From a virus, in IMG/VR virus record IMGVR_UViG_3300032093_000070, positions 17,010 through 81,009 of that record: a stretch of 64,000 bases of DNA; one strand, 5' to 3'. The notes beneath the pieces were generated by a model. It was given only the letters and a program-made list of their open reading frames with translations, made no database searches and was not told the origin of the DNA. Positions 51,680 to 59,022 of this stretch are shown piece by piece (the stretch's first letter is position 1; each line of letters begins with the position of its first letter). Position numbers and translations under genes: made by a program.

Positions 51680-51991
51680 TTACTTTCTGAAAGCTTCTCC
51701 AGCAACATTGCCTTTGCCGACCTTTTTGGTCACTTTCTTCTTCTGATCTTTTTCTTTTTTATCTTGAGCTTCTTTGGCGTAGTCTCTAAATCTCGGATCT
51801 ACTTCTTTTTTAGAATCAACAAACTTGCCACCCATTTGAACATATTTGGCATGAACCCAGTGAGCAGCGGCTGGGGATGGATATTTAGCAAAACGAGTTT
51901 TCGCCTGTGTTGTGATCATGTTATATAGGCGTGGATTAGCCGGAACCTGTTTAGGTCCCTCTTTAACTTCTTGACCTCTGATTAATGCCAT
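51680..51991 (-). CDS. Hypothetical basic protein, DUF5872-like
   Basis: 103 residues with NPRLYNMITTQAKTRFAKYP, AAAHWVHAKYVQMGGKFVDS and a Lys-rich end (DKKEKDQKKKVTKKVGKGN). The ANPRLY...K.KF..YPS...A.WV...Y...GG pattern resembles small phage proteins of DUF5872 type. Function unknown; located between portal and a small pre-terminase gene. Confidence 0.65.
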   Translation of the reverse strand: MALIRGQEVKEGPKQVPANPRLYNMITTQAKTRFAKYPSPAAAHWVHAKYVQMGGKFVDSKKEVDPRFRDYAKEAQDKKEKDQKKKVTKKVGKGNVAGEAFRK

Positions 51992-52079
51992 GAATACCCT
52001 TTACATAGATAGGTTGTCCCGCCCCGGGTTAATGCTAAGCAAATAACCTATTTAATACGAGGCAGGACTTCCTAAATTG

Positions 52080-52478
52080 TTAGTCTTGTACGACAGCTGG
52101 GTTAGCAGGTTGCTGATGTGCTCCGCTACGGAATACACGCTCAAAGCGGTTGTCACCATGGTCAGCAAAGCCGCCAGATGAGAACTCGCCAAGATAAGCA
52201 GGTGCTTCTACCCAAGCTGCAGAACCGACGTGTGCACGTTCGCGCATTGTCTCTTCTGCTGTCTTGGTATGAACCACAGCATTACGATTTGGGCGACCTG
52301 CTGCAGGAACATATCCCTGCATCGCGCCTTTAGAAAATTCCTGTGGGACATCTGTATCTGTCGCAACGCCTTCTTCGAAACGAAGAGGGCCACGCATTCC
52401 TGGAGTAGCAGCAGCAAACTTACGGTCGTAAGTATTAGCTGTCTTCTCAGGGAAGTTAGGGTTTGGTGCAATTGCCAT
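52080..52478 (-). CDS. Hypothetical protein between TerL and portal
   Basis: 132 residues, low complexity, with Pro/Gly/Arg (RKFAAATPGMRGPLRFEEGV, GAMQGYVPAAGRPNRNAVVH), probably disordered. A role in packaging or virion structure is possible from position. AAGGAGT precedes the ATG. Confidence 0.6.
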   Translation of the reverse strand: MAIAPNPNFPEKTANTYDRKFAAATPGMRGPLRFEEGVATDTDVPQEFSKGAMQGYVPAAGRPNRNAVVHTKTAEETMRERAHVGSAAWVEAPAYLGEFSSGGFADHGDNRFERVFRSGAHQQPANPAVVQD

Positions 52479-52550
52479 TTTTACTCCTTATTAAAGGTTG
52501 AGGGCCTCATGTAAAAGTTTCCTACCTTGCGAGCCTAAAGTCTGCCTAAA

Positions 52551-54134
52551 CTAGCGATAAAAAGGGGATGAGGATACTTCTATGGATGGCATGGTTAGAT
52601 CCATAGTTAGCGACACCGCGATAGCCAAACTGTCGGCGTAGTCATCGTGGGCATGCGCCTCATCTGGAGCGTGAGCTAAAAAGTTAGGACCCTGAAACTT
52701 AGTCTCTAGATCCGTCATTTGTTGGTAGAAACGCTTCCATGTACGCAACCTGCGGGTTTTGGCATGAGCTGGCCAACCGATCATCCGTCGATCAATTAGT
52801 GCTTTTAAGTGTTTCCAGCGCTTGGATTGCTCCGGCTGGCTACTGCCTATGGCATGAACTTCTGCCCTAGGAAGAAGAAGTTTAAGTCTTTGAGCTACCG
52901 CATCACCTACGCCGTTAGCGTCTACGCCTACGGCTAGAACATCGTAGTTGTTAAGGAAGTTAATGATCTGAAAGTATTGATCTTCCCAGTCGTCTCCTTG
53001 AATCTCAAGCCAATTTAAAACTCTATGGTCAAAGTAACCAAACTCGTCAGGGCGATCCCAATCAACCCAAACAACTGTAACTACTGTGGAGTCCAGTTTA
53101 CGAGCCGGATCAATTCCAACTACCACAGGAGTTCTATGCCAAGCTTTAACTGTTTCTTGTGATGTATCTCCAAGTTCGTCCATGATTGCAGATGAAACGA
53201 ACATACCTCGCTCAAGCAACCATTTACAAGAATATGACATCTGGAACTCATCAGAATCCTCGCCAATGCGAAGCATTTCTTTTTTAATAAACTTTCCATA
53301 GTTCGGGTTTACTTTTGCGACCTCTCTCCAGTCCCACTCGTAGTGATTTTGGCGAGCGCTCTTACTTGTTTGCCTACGCTTGTTTAATTGAATAGATCTA
53401 TAAAAGTTGTTTTTAGTTGTAGTAGGAGTTCCTGTCTTTACCATCGTACCTGAGTAATACGCCAACATAGGGGAGATAGACTTAGATACAACAAAGTCGT
53501 CTGCTTCTTGACACTCATCAATAACTACAAGATGGAAAGACTTAGACTCAATTTTAGCTCTAGGGTTAGCAGTCATCATCATGAGGCTACTACCTGAGTT
53601 TTTTAATTTAATCTGCCGTGTAACGCCAGGCACTTTACCTAGTGAGTCATCAATCTCTGGGTCTCCAAGAATCTCAAGCGCTCGCTCACTTGTAAGCCTG
53701 TTTACTGTACGACCAAAAAGAGTTTCAACCTGACCTTCAACAGGAGCAAACATTCCAATCCAGATTCCATCTTTGAAACGACCAAGAAGTTCTGGATACA
53801 TCTTAGCTAAACGAGGAAGTAAAACCATAAGTGTTGCTACTGTATTCGCAATAGTTTCAGACTTACCTGACTGGCGAGCAGCAAGTGCAGTTACTTCTTC
53901 ACCATCATTAATGATTACAGACTCAATTACGCGTCTGGCAAGAGGTAGTTGATATGGGTGAAGTTCGTGCCCTACAAGGGCAGTCATAAATTCAATACAA
54001 CGATCAATGAGTTTTTTTACAAACTCTCTAGAGAGTTCGTCTAACTCTTCTTCAACATCCTCTTCTAAAGGTTGTTCAAGATCCTCATCAGGAAAGAACT
54101 CTTCTTCGTCTTCGTACGCGGAATCATTAATCAT
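52551..54134 (-). CDS. terL: Large terminase subunit
   Basis: 527 residues. The ATPase has Walker A ARQSGKS (86-92) and Walker B VVIDECQEAD, with a coupling motif region following. The RNase H-like nuclease domain begins at VVGIDPARKLDSTVVTVVWV with a catalytic aspartate, and a second aspartate is present in AVGVDANGVGDAV. The acidic N-terminus (1-35) is unusual. It packages DNA into proheads. A terminator precedes its start. Confidence 0.95.
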   Translation of the reverse strand: MINDSAYEDEEEFFPDEDLEQPLEEDVEEELDELSREFVKKLIDRCIEFMTALVGHELHPYQLPLARRVIESVIINDGEEVTALAARQSGKSETIANTVATLMVLLPRLAKMYPELLGRFKDGIWIGMFAPVEGQVETLFGRTVNRLTSERALEILGDPEIDDSLGKVPGVTRQIKLKNSGSSLMMMTANPRAKIESKSFHLVVIDECQEADDFVVSKSISPMLAYYSGTMVKTGTPTTTKNNFYRSIQLNKRRQTSKSARQNHYEWDWREVAKVNPNYGKFIKKEMLRIGEDSDEFQMSYSCKWLLERGMFVSSAIMDELGDTSQETVKAWHRTPVVVGIDPARKLDSTVVTVVWVDWDRPDEFGYFDHRVLNWLEIQGDDWEDQYFQIINFLNNYDVLAVGVDANGVGDAVAQRLKLLLPRAEVHAIGSSQPEQSKRWKHLKALIDRRMIGWPAHAKTRRLRTWKRFYQQMTDLETKFQGPNFLAHAPDEAHAHDDYADSLAIAVSLTMDLTMPSIEVSSSPFYR

Positions 54135-54163
54135 ATTTTCCTAGTTTATGGAAAAACAAAAAG

Positions 54164-54185
54164 CCTTGGGTATGTAAACCCAAGG
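54164..54185 (-). terminator. Strong rho-independent terminator just upstream of TerL
   Basis: Minus strand: CCTTGGGT TTACAT ACCCAAGG followed by CTTTTTGTTTTT. The 8-bp stem plus T-run is a textbook terminator. It sits only 30 bases before the TerL start codon. Confidence 0.85.
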
Positions 54186-54257
54186 GCTCTTTGCTGCCGC
54201 CATACGGGGAGAGAAGAGAGAGGCAAGGCAAATCTTAGCATAATGTAGACAAAGCTA

Positions 54258-54497
54258 CTATTTAGTGCTTCGTTTATAAAGCTCTTCGACGACAGCATGT
54301 AAAGCTTCTGCTCCATTTCTGGCTTCATCTAAATAGACTTTTTCTCGGCTTTTTTGATAACTGGACAGGCACTTTCCAACTTCATAGATCGCCTGATCAA
54401 TCCACATTTCCAGCTCAGCTGTTGGGATCCTAGAGACCCGTTTTGCTATTTTTTCAGAGAAAGGTTTATCCCAGTCTTTATCCTTAAAAAGCTTCAT
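54258..54497 (-). CDS. Hypothetical small helical protein
   Basis: 79 residues, helical, with FKDKDWDKPFSEKIAKRVSR and AELEMWIDQAIYEVGKCLSS. It lies where a small terminase subunit might be. The size is small for TerS; no DNA-binding motif is evident. Confidence 0.65.
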   Translation of the reverse strand: MKLFKDKDWDKPFSEKIAKRVSRIPTAELEMWIDQAIYEVGKCLSSYQKSREKVYLDEARNGAEALHAVVEELYKRSTK

Positions 54498-54777
54498 GGT
54501 ATGCCCCGTCCTCTGGAGACCAAACTTTTCTTGCCCGAAGGGCGTTACCGACTAACAGATCAATATCTTCGTCGGTTAAAAGGTGTGGATCTTTTACGGT
54601 CTTAAATAAAAGACCTAGATAAAACCCCGGCTTTGTAAAGGGGAATCTAAATACTAAACAACGACCAGATCGATAGGGAAAGTCTGTTTCTTGGGTGCGA
54701 CCAAGTTCTACAATAGGAAGGGCTTTGCGGTGGTAATAATTAAGTTTCCCTAGATATATCGGTCCCAGTGTTCTCAT
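54484..54777 (-). CDS. Hypothetical protein
   Basis: 97 residues with HRKALPIVELGRTQETDFPY and a Phe/Arg-rich strand (RCLVFRFPFTKPGFYLGLLF). It ends in EDGAYHEAF. It overlaps its neighbours by 14 and 38 bases, so all belong to one operon. Family unknown. Confidence 0.65.
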   Translation of the reverse strand: MRTLGPIYLGKLNYYHRKALPIVELGRTQETDFPYRSGRCLVFRFPFTKPGFYLGLLFKTVKDPHLLTDEDIDLLVGNALRARKVWSPEDGAYHEAF

Positions 54778-55300
54778 TTGATTCCTCAGTAGTTCTCGTA
54801 TAAGCGGGGCTGTTCTGTATGCTACTTGCTATCTGGGCAGTATAACTAATCTGCTCCTTTAGCGACTCCGGCATGTCTGCAACACTTGCCGGTCCCATAT
54901 CTGACCAACCATCTAACCCAGAAGATCTCAAGTATCTTCCTGTAGACGGGCTGTTCTTTAGCCCTAGCCACATATTAGTAGGAACATTATTGTACTCCCA
55001 CCATGTGCCATCTCTAAATACCACAATTAGTTTGTTAACTTCAGGGGCATACGCGACCACAAGAGCTCGTGGTCTGCCTGGGTTTATTGTTGGAGCAGAG
55101 CGCATTTCACCGCGGTTTACCTGAGGCTCTGGGGCTTTGCTCACATCATTTGGAATAACAACTTCAGTGTCTTTCCATTTAGCCGCAAACCGATCCTCAT
55201 ACCCAAGTTTTTCTTGGGCTCGAAGGATTAAGTTAAGCTTTTTATTTGCTGAGTCATCGGTTGGGCCATACTTTAAAGCTCTGCCTTTGTACTTTGGCAT
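54740..55300 (-). CDS. KTSC-like domain protein
   Basis: 186 residues. The middle (about 80-130) contains ALVVAYAPEVNKLIVVFRDG and TWWEYNNVPTNMWLGLKNSP, then a GRYLRSSG end, matching the KTSC domain (YD....L.V.F..G..Y.Y..VP...Y..L..A.S.G.Y). The C-terminal tail is Ser/Thr/Glu-rich. KTSC domains occur with RNA-binding or RNase partners in other proteins; its phage role is unknown. Confidence 0.75.
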   Translation of the reverse strand: MPKYKGRALKYGPTDDSANKKLNLILRAQEKLGYEDRFAAKWKDTEVVIPNDVSKAPEPQVNRGEMRSAPTINPGRPRALVVAYAPEVNKLIVVFRDGTWWEYNNVPTNMWLGLKNSPSTGRYLRSSGLDGWSDMGPASVADMPESLKEQISYTAQIASSIQNSPAYTRTTEESNENTGTDISRET

Positions 55301-55560
55301 TAGTCCTCACACCTATGATTTTCTTTTTCAGAGTCTAGAACTCTTGTTAAACAATAAGCACAGCGGACATACTTTGGTGGTCTGTAATCATTTTGCGCCG
55401 TAGCGCCTAGAGGATAATCACTACCATCTTCATCTTGATTGGGTCTATCCACAACAATGTCTGGTTCCCTAAACAAGTCAGGTGGAAACGGTCCAACCGG
55501 ATCCATCATTCGATCGGGAACTGGGTGGACTTGTACAGCCTGTTTTTTAGTTATCCGCAT
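55300..55560 (-). CDS. Small zinc-ribbon protein
   Basis: 86 residues; proline-rich N-terminal region (VHPVPDRMMDPVGPFPPDLF) and a C-terminal CxxC...H.C site (VRCAYCLTRVLDSEKENHRC). The metal-binding layout (CAYC, then HRC) suggests one zinc. Unknown role; in the pre-terminase operon. Confidence 0.65.
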   Translation of the reverse strand: MRITKKQAVQVHPVPDRMMDPVGPFPPDLFREPDIVVDRPNQDEDGSDYPLGATAQNDYRPPKYVRCAYCLTRVLDSEKENHRCED

Positions 55561-55744
55561 CAGCAGGAGCCTCTTTAGCTTCTGCTTTCTTCTTAGCTGG
55601 GGCAGCCTTTTCTACAGGAAAATGTCCAGCCAAGGCGCGATCTTGTAACCATGTAGGCAAGCAGGTCGCGCAGTAGTTAACTGGGTTAACGCCAGGATCA
55701 GCTACTGTGTAAGCCGCATCGTTAGAGCAGTTATCGCACTTCAT
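55547..55744 (-). CDS. Small zinc-finger protein with Ala/Lys-rich tail
   Basis: The ATG at 55742-55744 (65 residues) is preferred over one 21 bases upstream, because AAAGGAGA lies at good spacing before it. KCDNCSNDAAYTVADPGVNP and NYCATCLPTWLQDRAL form two CxxC pairs. The tail is Ala/Lys/Pro-rich, KAAPAKKKAEAKEAPADADN. Function unknown. Confidence 0.65.
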   Translation of the reverse strand: MKCDNCSNDAAYTVADPGVNPVNYCATCLPTWLQDRALAGHFPVEKAAPAKKKAEAKEAPADADN

Positions 55745-55789
55745 TGGTTCTCCTTTTCTTCCCATAATTCTATCTTAAAAAAGCAATAA

Positions 55790-55808
55790 GGCGGGCATTG
55801 AGCCCGCC
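55790..55808 (-). terminator. Terminator after the lysis operon
   Basis: Minus strand GGCGGGC TCAAT GCCCGCC followed by TTATTGCTTTTTT. It lies between the holin candidate (stop 55824) and the pre-terminase genes (start 55744), separating the lysis and packaging transcripts. Confidence 0.85.
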
Positions 55809-55823
55809 CTACTGATTTAATGC

Positions 55824-56102
55824 TTACTTCTTTTTAGCCTTCTTGGCTTCTGCATCAAGCTTCTTGGTTACTTCACCTGCAAGCGATGCGGCCACACGAC
55901 CAAACGCCGGATCCTTCTTATTTGCCCAACGTAGTGCAACTGGGATCACGGATGCCCAAAGGGCGTTTGCAACCAGTGTCCATTCACCTGAACCAAACTC
56001 TAGTGGTGATGCGATTCCGCTGGTTTGAGTAACAATTACGATCGCGCCGATAATCTGACCGAGCAAGTTACGGGCATACGATTCAATTGCTGCTTTATTC
56101 AT
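55824..56102 (-). CDS. Holin candidate
   Basis: 92 residues with two hydrophobic segments (about 12-32 and 40-58; GQIIGAIVIVTQTSGIA and LVANALWASVIPVALRWA) followed by NKKDPAFG and a Lys/Ala-rich tail. The layout of two TM helices plus a basic end, next to an endolysin gene, fits an r1t-like phage holin. AGGAG precedes the ATG at good spacing. Confidence 0.7.
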   Translation of the reverse strand: MNKAAIESYARNLLGQIIGAIVIVTQTSGIASPLEFGSGEWTLVANALWASVIPVALRWANKKDPAFGRVAASLAGEVTKKLDAEAKKAKKK

Positions 56103-56109
56103 ATAGCTC

Positions 56110-56670
56110 CTACTTCTTTACTTGACCGCAGGTTGGGCACACTTGTGGTGCTTCTGCGGGGGCAGCAGCCTCTGCTGCTTCTTTGAACTTTGGACGGCCA
56201 AAGCCCACGATAGATACCATAACATTCTTTGGGTTCTTTTTCCAAGCGCGAAGCTTAAGGCAGACTTCTCCGCCATTGCGCTGGTCACCCTTCTTGTCTG
56301 GGCTGGTATTGCCCTCAATTACTAGACAGGTGCCATCTTTCTTTACGGACTTCACGATACCCACATGGCTGATCCGATCAACGCCATCTGCTGGGAAATC
56401 AAAATAGGCGATATCTCCTGGCTGTGGGTCATCTTCGTGCCAGCGTCCAGCCTTCTTAAAAGCATCAGCTCCAGAAGGAGTGTAAACGGTATTAGGTACC
56501 TTTACGCCAGCTTCATTCGCGCACCACATAACAAAGCTTCCGCACCATGGTTGGAAGTTAGCTTTTGTGTAGGCGCCATACTTTGTTTCATTGTCTTTTG
56601 GACCTTCAACGGTTCCAACTTCTTGCTCAGCCTCTTCAATCAGGCGAGCGGCTGTTCCTAGATCTGCCAT
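56110..56670 (-). CDS. CHAP-domain endolysin with C-terminal zinc-knuckle tail
   Basis: 186 residues. The CHAP peptidase/amidase site is C43 (PWCGSFVMWC), H102 (RISHVGIVKS) and E119/N121 (VIEGNTS). The last 20 residues carry a CPTCG pair after an Ala-rich linker (EAPQVCPTCGQVKK), unusual for an endolysin. No signal peptide, so release depends on the holin. It would cut peptidoglycan peptide bonds. Confidence 0.88.
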   Translation of the reverse strand: MADLGTAARLIEEAEQEVGTVEGPKDNETKYGAYTKANFQPWCGSFVMWCANEAGVKVPNTVYTPSGADAFKKAGRWHEDDPQPGDIAYFDFPADGVDRISHVGIVKSVKKDGTCLVIEGNTSPDKKGDQRNGGEVCLKLRAWKKNPKNVMVSIVGFGRPKFKEAAEAAAPAEAPQVCPTCGQVKK

Positions 56671-56918
56671 TATTTGCTACCTCTTTTTTTAACGAGTAAT
56701 CCGTAAATCTCATCAACTCGAATTTCAAGTCTGTCAACTTTTGAGTCAAGTTCGTTAACTTTATCTTTGATCGAGCTTCCACCGTTCGGTTTAAGTTCTG
56801 CTAGATAATGTTTGACCAGCCATTTGACTCCAAGAGCCGCTGATCCTAATACGCTGATTAATGTGGCTACGAAGCCAAGCCAATCTATTGGGGACACTCT
56901 ATACACCCATTCTGTCAA
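56670..56918 (-). CDS. Single-span membrane protein with coiled coil (lysis accessory?)
   Basis: 82 residues; TTG start (GTG further in is possible). One TM helix (about 13-36, WLGFVATLISVLGSAALGVK) and a C-terminal coiled coil (KDKVNELDSKVDRLEIRVDE). It precedes the endolysin and shares its operon. The topology matches holin-like or anchor proteins of actinophages; function inferred. Confidence 0.65.
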   Translation of the reverse strand: MTEWVYRVSPIDWLGFVATLISVLGSAALGVKWLVKHYLAELKPNGGSSIKDKVNELDSKVDRLEIRVDEIYGLLVKKRGSK

Positions 56919-56999
56919 AAAGTCAATAGTTTTACCTTAGCAGAATGGTTGTCCGAATAAAATCACATAAGATCTACGCATAAATTACAGCATTAGAAT

Positions 57000-57033
57000 A
57001 CACGCGTGTCATAATAAAAAATATATATTTTTT
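57000..57033. repeat. Two palindromes in the divergent intergenic region
   Basis: ACACGCGTGT (57000-57009) is a perfect 10-bp palindrome. AAAAAATATATATTTTTT (57016-57033) is an 18-bp A/T palindrome 6 bases further on. Both lie between the divergent lysis (minus) and SLT/WhiB (plus) units, as expected for operator or melting sites. Confidence 0.6.
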
Positions 57034-57037
57034 ACGC

Positions 57038-57068
57038 TTGACACCGTTTGTAAAGCCTGTGCTAAGGT
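57038..57068 (+). promoter_or_regulatory. Sigma70-type promoter for the SLT-WhiB unit
   Basis: A perfect TTGACA (57038-57043) and TAAGGT (57063-57068) separated by 19 bases. The -10 fits the actinobacterial TAnnnT. Transcription should begin near 57075, just before a hairpin. The spacing is 1-2 bases longer than ideal. Confidence 0.65.
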
Positions 57069-57078
57069 TGAACCTGAT

Positions 57079-57100
57079 AAGCCACCAGTGATGGTGGCTT
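57079..57100 (+). terminator. Leader hairpin (attenuator-like) before the SLT gene
   Basis: AAGCCACCA GTGA TGGTGGCTT followed by TTCGG: a 9-bp perfect stem at the very start of the predicted transcript. It has little T-run, so it could be an attenuator or a 5' mRNA-stabilising hairpin. The ATG at 57123 follows a good AGGAG. Confidence 0.5.
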
Positions 57101-57122
57101 TTCGGCACTGAGAGGAGCAGAA

Positions 57123-57659
57123 ATGCTTAATATCAGAAAAGAAGATATGGCAGGAATGGCGGTGCTAGCGGTGTATGGATTAGTTCTAGGAGCTCTTCCA
57201 CACGCGCTCGCGGCTAATGTAATACCTGAGCCCAAAGTAGCTGAGGTAGTCGTAGTTGATCCGCTGGACGAGTTTAGGAACGCTAAGTCGCTAGACGGCG
57301 CGGAACTAAAGTCTCTGCTTAAGGCAGTCGGTTTTGAGGGAAAATCCCTCAGGGTTGCCTGGGCAGTTGCCATGAAAGAGTCAAACGGTCGCCCATTAGC
57401 TCATAATGACGATCTAAGTACGGGGGACAACTCTTACGGGATATTCCAGATCAACATGCTTGGTCAACTTGGAATAGATCGACTAGAGAAGTTTGACCTA
57501 AAAGCTAATAAGGATCTCTACGATCCAGTAACAAACGCGCAGATTGCTTACCATATGACCGCTGGTGGAAAAGACTGGTCGTCTTGGAAAATCAATCCCG
57601 AAGCAAGTAACGGACAACGATACGACTCCTTTTATGAGGAGTTTCCAAAAGGAAAATAA
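57123..57659 (+). CDS. Exported lytic transglycosylase-like muralytic protein
   Basis: 178 residues. A hydrophobic N-terminal segment (about 12-31, ending ALAAN) looks like a signal peptide. The SLT-like domain has catalytic-type E86 (AVAMKESNGRPLAHN), SYGIFQINM at 104-112 and NAQIAYHMTAGGKDWSSW near the end. It would cleave peptidoglycan glycans outside the cytoplasm without holin. First gene of the plus-strand unit, with WhiB after it (one-base overlap). Confidence 0.85.
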   Translation: MLNIRKEDMAGMAVLAVYGLVLGALPHALAANVIPEPKVAEVVVVDPLDEFRNAKSLDGAELKSLLKAVGFEGKSLRVAWAVAMKESNGRPLAHNDDLSTGDNSYGIFQINMLGQLGIDRLEKFDLKANKDLYDPVTNAQIAYHMTAGGKDWSSWKINPEASNGQRYDSFYEEFPKGK

Positions 57660-57910
57660 TGTACGCAAAAATAGCCGCACCAACCTTTGATGGCACCCAG
57701 CCATGTAAAGGAATGAACACGGAAGAATTCTTCCCAGTGGATCGCATAGAAGAAGAGAGATTTAAAAGGGCTATCAAGCCTGTGTGCGATTCTTGCAAGT
57801 TCAGATCTGAGTGCCTTCAGTGGGCGCTTGACAATAGAGAGATTGGGATCTGGGCTGGAACAACTACAGATGAGCGACGGCTCATTATTCGACGATTAAG
57901 GCGTAAATAG
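57659..57910 (+). CDS. WhiB-family transcription factor
   Basis: 83 residues with the four iron-sulphur cysteines C16, C43, C46, C52 in the CX(n)CxxCX5C pattern, then GIWAGTTTDERR and a basic end (RRLIIRRLRRK). WhiB-like proteins are confined to actinobacteria and their phages and act with the host sigma factor. It probably reprograms host or late-gene transcription, or blocks a host WhiB. A bidirectional terminator follows. Confidence 0.93.
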   Translation: MYAKIAAPTFDGTQPCKGMNTEEFFPVDRIEEERFKRAIKPVCDSCKFRSECLQWALDNREIGIWAGTTTDERRLIIRRLRRK

Positions 57911-57911
57911 C

Positions 57912-57945
57912 AAAAAACCCCCTGCCAAACGGCGGGGGGTTTTTT
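57912..57945. terminator. Bidirectional terminator between convergent units
   Basis: AAAAAACCCCC, TGCC AAAC GGC and GGGGGTTTTTT form a GC stem flanked by A-run and T-run, so it works on both strands. It separates the WhiB gene (plus) from the minus-strand virion gene ending at 57956. Confidence 0.85.
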
Positions 57946-57955
57946 GTTAGGGCTA

Positions 57956-58936
57956 TTAAGAAGCTGTTGCCCAAGGAGTGATTGTGATTGTTGCAGTTGT
58001 CGCAACGCTTGCTGCGTTTGCTGCAGTGCTCTGGGTCTTGATGGTGCCATTGGCTCCGCCAAGTGTTCCAGTTGCGTTGACACCAGTTGTATCTGCAACT
58101 GTGAAGCCAGAACCTGAAACGGTGATCTGACCTGCACCAGCAGAACCTGTAACTGTCCAAGTACCAAGTGCGTATGCTGGAAGATTGACTGGAGCTTCGC
58201 CAGCTGGAGTTCCAGCAACAAGTGTGACCTTGGTGCCTGTTGGGTAATTGGTGTGAGCATTTGTAGCGTAGATAACTGCTGCTGTAGCGCTTGTAGCGTT
58301 AAAGCGAGTTACATCTGTACGTGTATTTGTTGCCGCAGTAGCGGTAGTGATATTTGCTGCTTCATAACCAGCGTCCTTAAGAGCATCAAGAGCCAAAGCT
58401 GTGGTGAGACCACGAACATCTGGAACGATGATGTAACCAATTCCAGCGCCATCTGCTGCTGTAAGAGCGGTTGTTGATTGAACCTTTCCATACTGACCTG
58501 TAATAGATCCGGCGTTTGCCGCGTTAGTTACAGTAAATGAAAGAGCGTTTGCTGTAGCCACGGTGGCTGAGGATAGGTTGTAAGCACTAGCTGTAAGGCC
58601 GGTGATGTTTACGACATCTCCTGCTGCAAGCTTGTTCTGTGCGGTGTATGTAACGGTTGTTCCGTTACCTGAAACTGCTGTAATGATGTAGTTGCCAGCC
58701 CCAGCGGTGAATGCTGGATATCCTGACCAACCTGCTTCTGCATTTGCGTGGTTGTCAAGATCGGCGTTAAGGCGAGCGCTTGGATAGACGGAATATCCGC
58801 TCCAATCGTAGTTTTGAGCTGCATCAGCAGCCACGACTACGGTAGCACCGCCATCTGTACGATCATCATTTGGCTGCATAGGGAAGTTACCCCATACAAA
58901 GTCAACTGCTTGTTGACCCGATGTATCTGTTGCCAT
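57956..58936 (-). CDS. Virion/decoration-type protein with a PASTA-like domain
   Basis: 326 residues, Ala/Thr/Gly-rich and beta-rich. A PASTA-like unit is visible around 168-200 (IIVPDVRGLTTALALDALKD, AGY), and a KALTSNV-like module earlier (VTYTAQNKLAAGDVVNITGL). The N-terminal 30 residues (VDFVWGNFPMQPNDDRTDGG) may anchor it. PASTA domains bind peptidoglycan in actinobacterial kinases and penicillin-binding proteins, so this could be a cell-wall-binding virion protein. AAAGG precedes the ATG. Confidence 0.65.
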   Translation of the reverse strand: MATDTSGQQAVDFVWGNFPMQPNDDRTDGGATVVVAADAAQNYDWSGYSVYPSARLNADLDNHANAEAGWSGYPAFTAGAGNYIITAVSGNGTTVTYTAQNKLAAGDVVNITGLTASAYNLSSATVATANALSFTVTNAANAGSITGQYGKVQSTTALTAADGAGIGYIIVPDVRGLTTALALDALKDAGYEAANITTATAATNTRTDVTRFNATSATAAVIYATNAHTNYPTGTKVTLVAGTPAGEAPVNLPAYALGTWTVTGSAGAGQITVSGSGFTVADTTGVNATGTLGGANGTIKTQSTAANAASVATTATITITPWATAS

Positions 58937-59022
58937 TAAATTACCTTTTCTCTAGAGTGGTATAGCGCCTGATCGGGGCGCCCTACTATTGTCTAAGAGC
59001 TTTTAGGCTTTGTCATGGCTAC

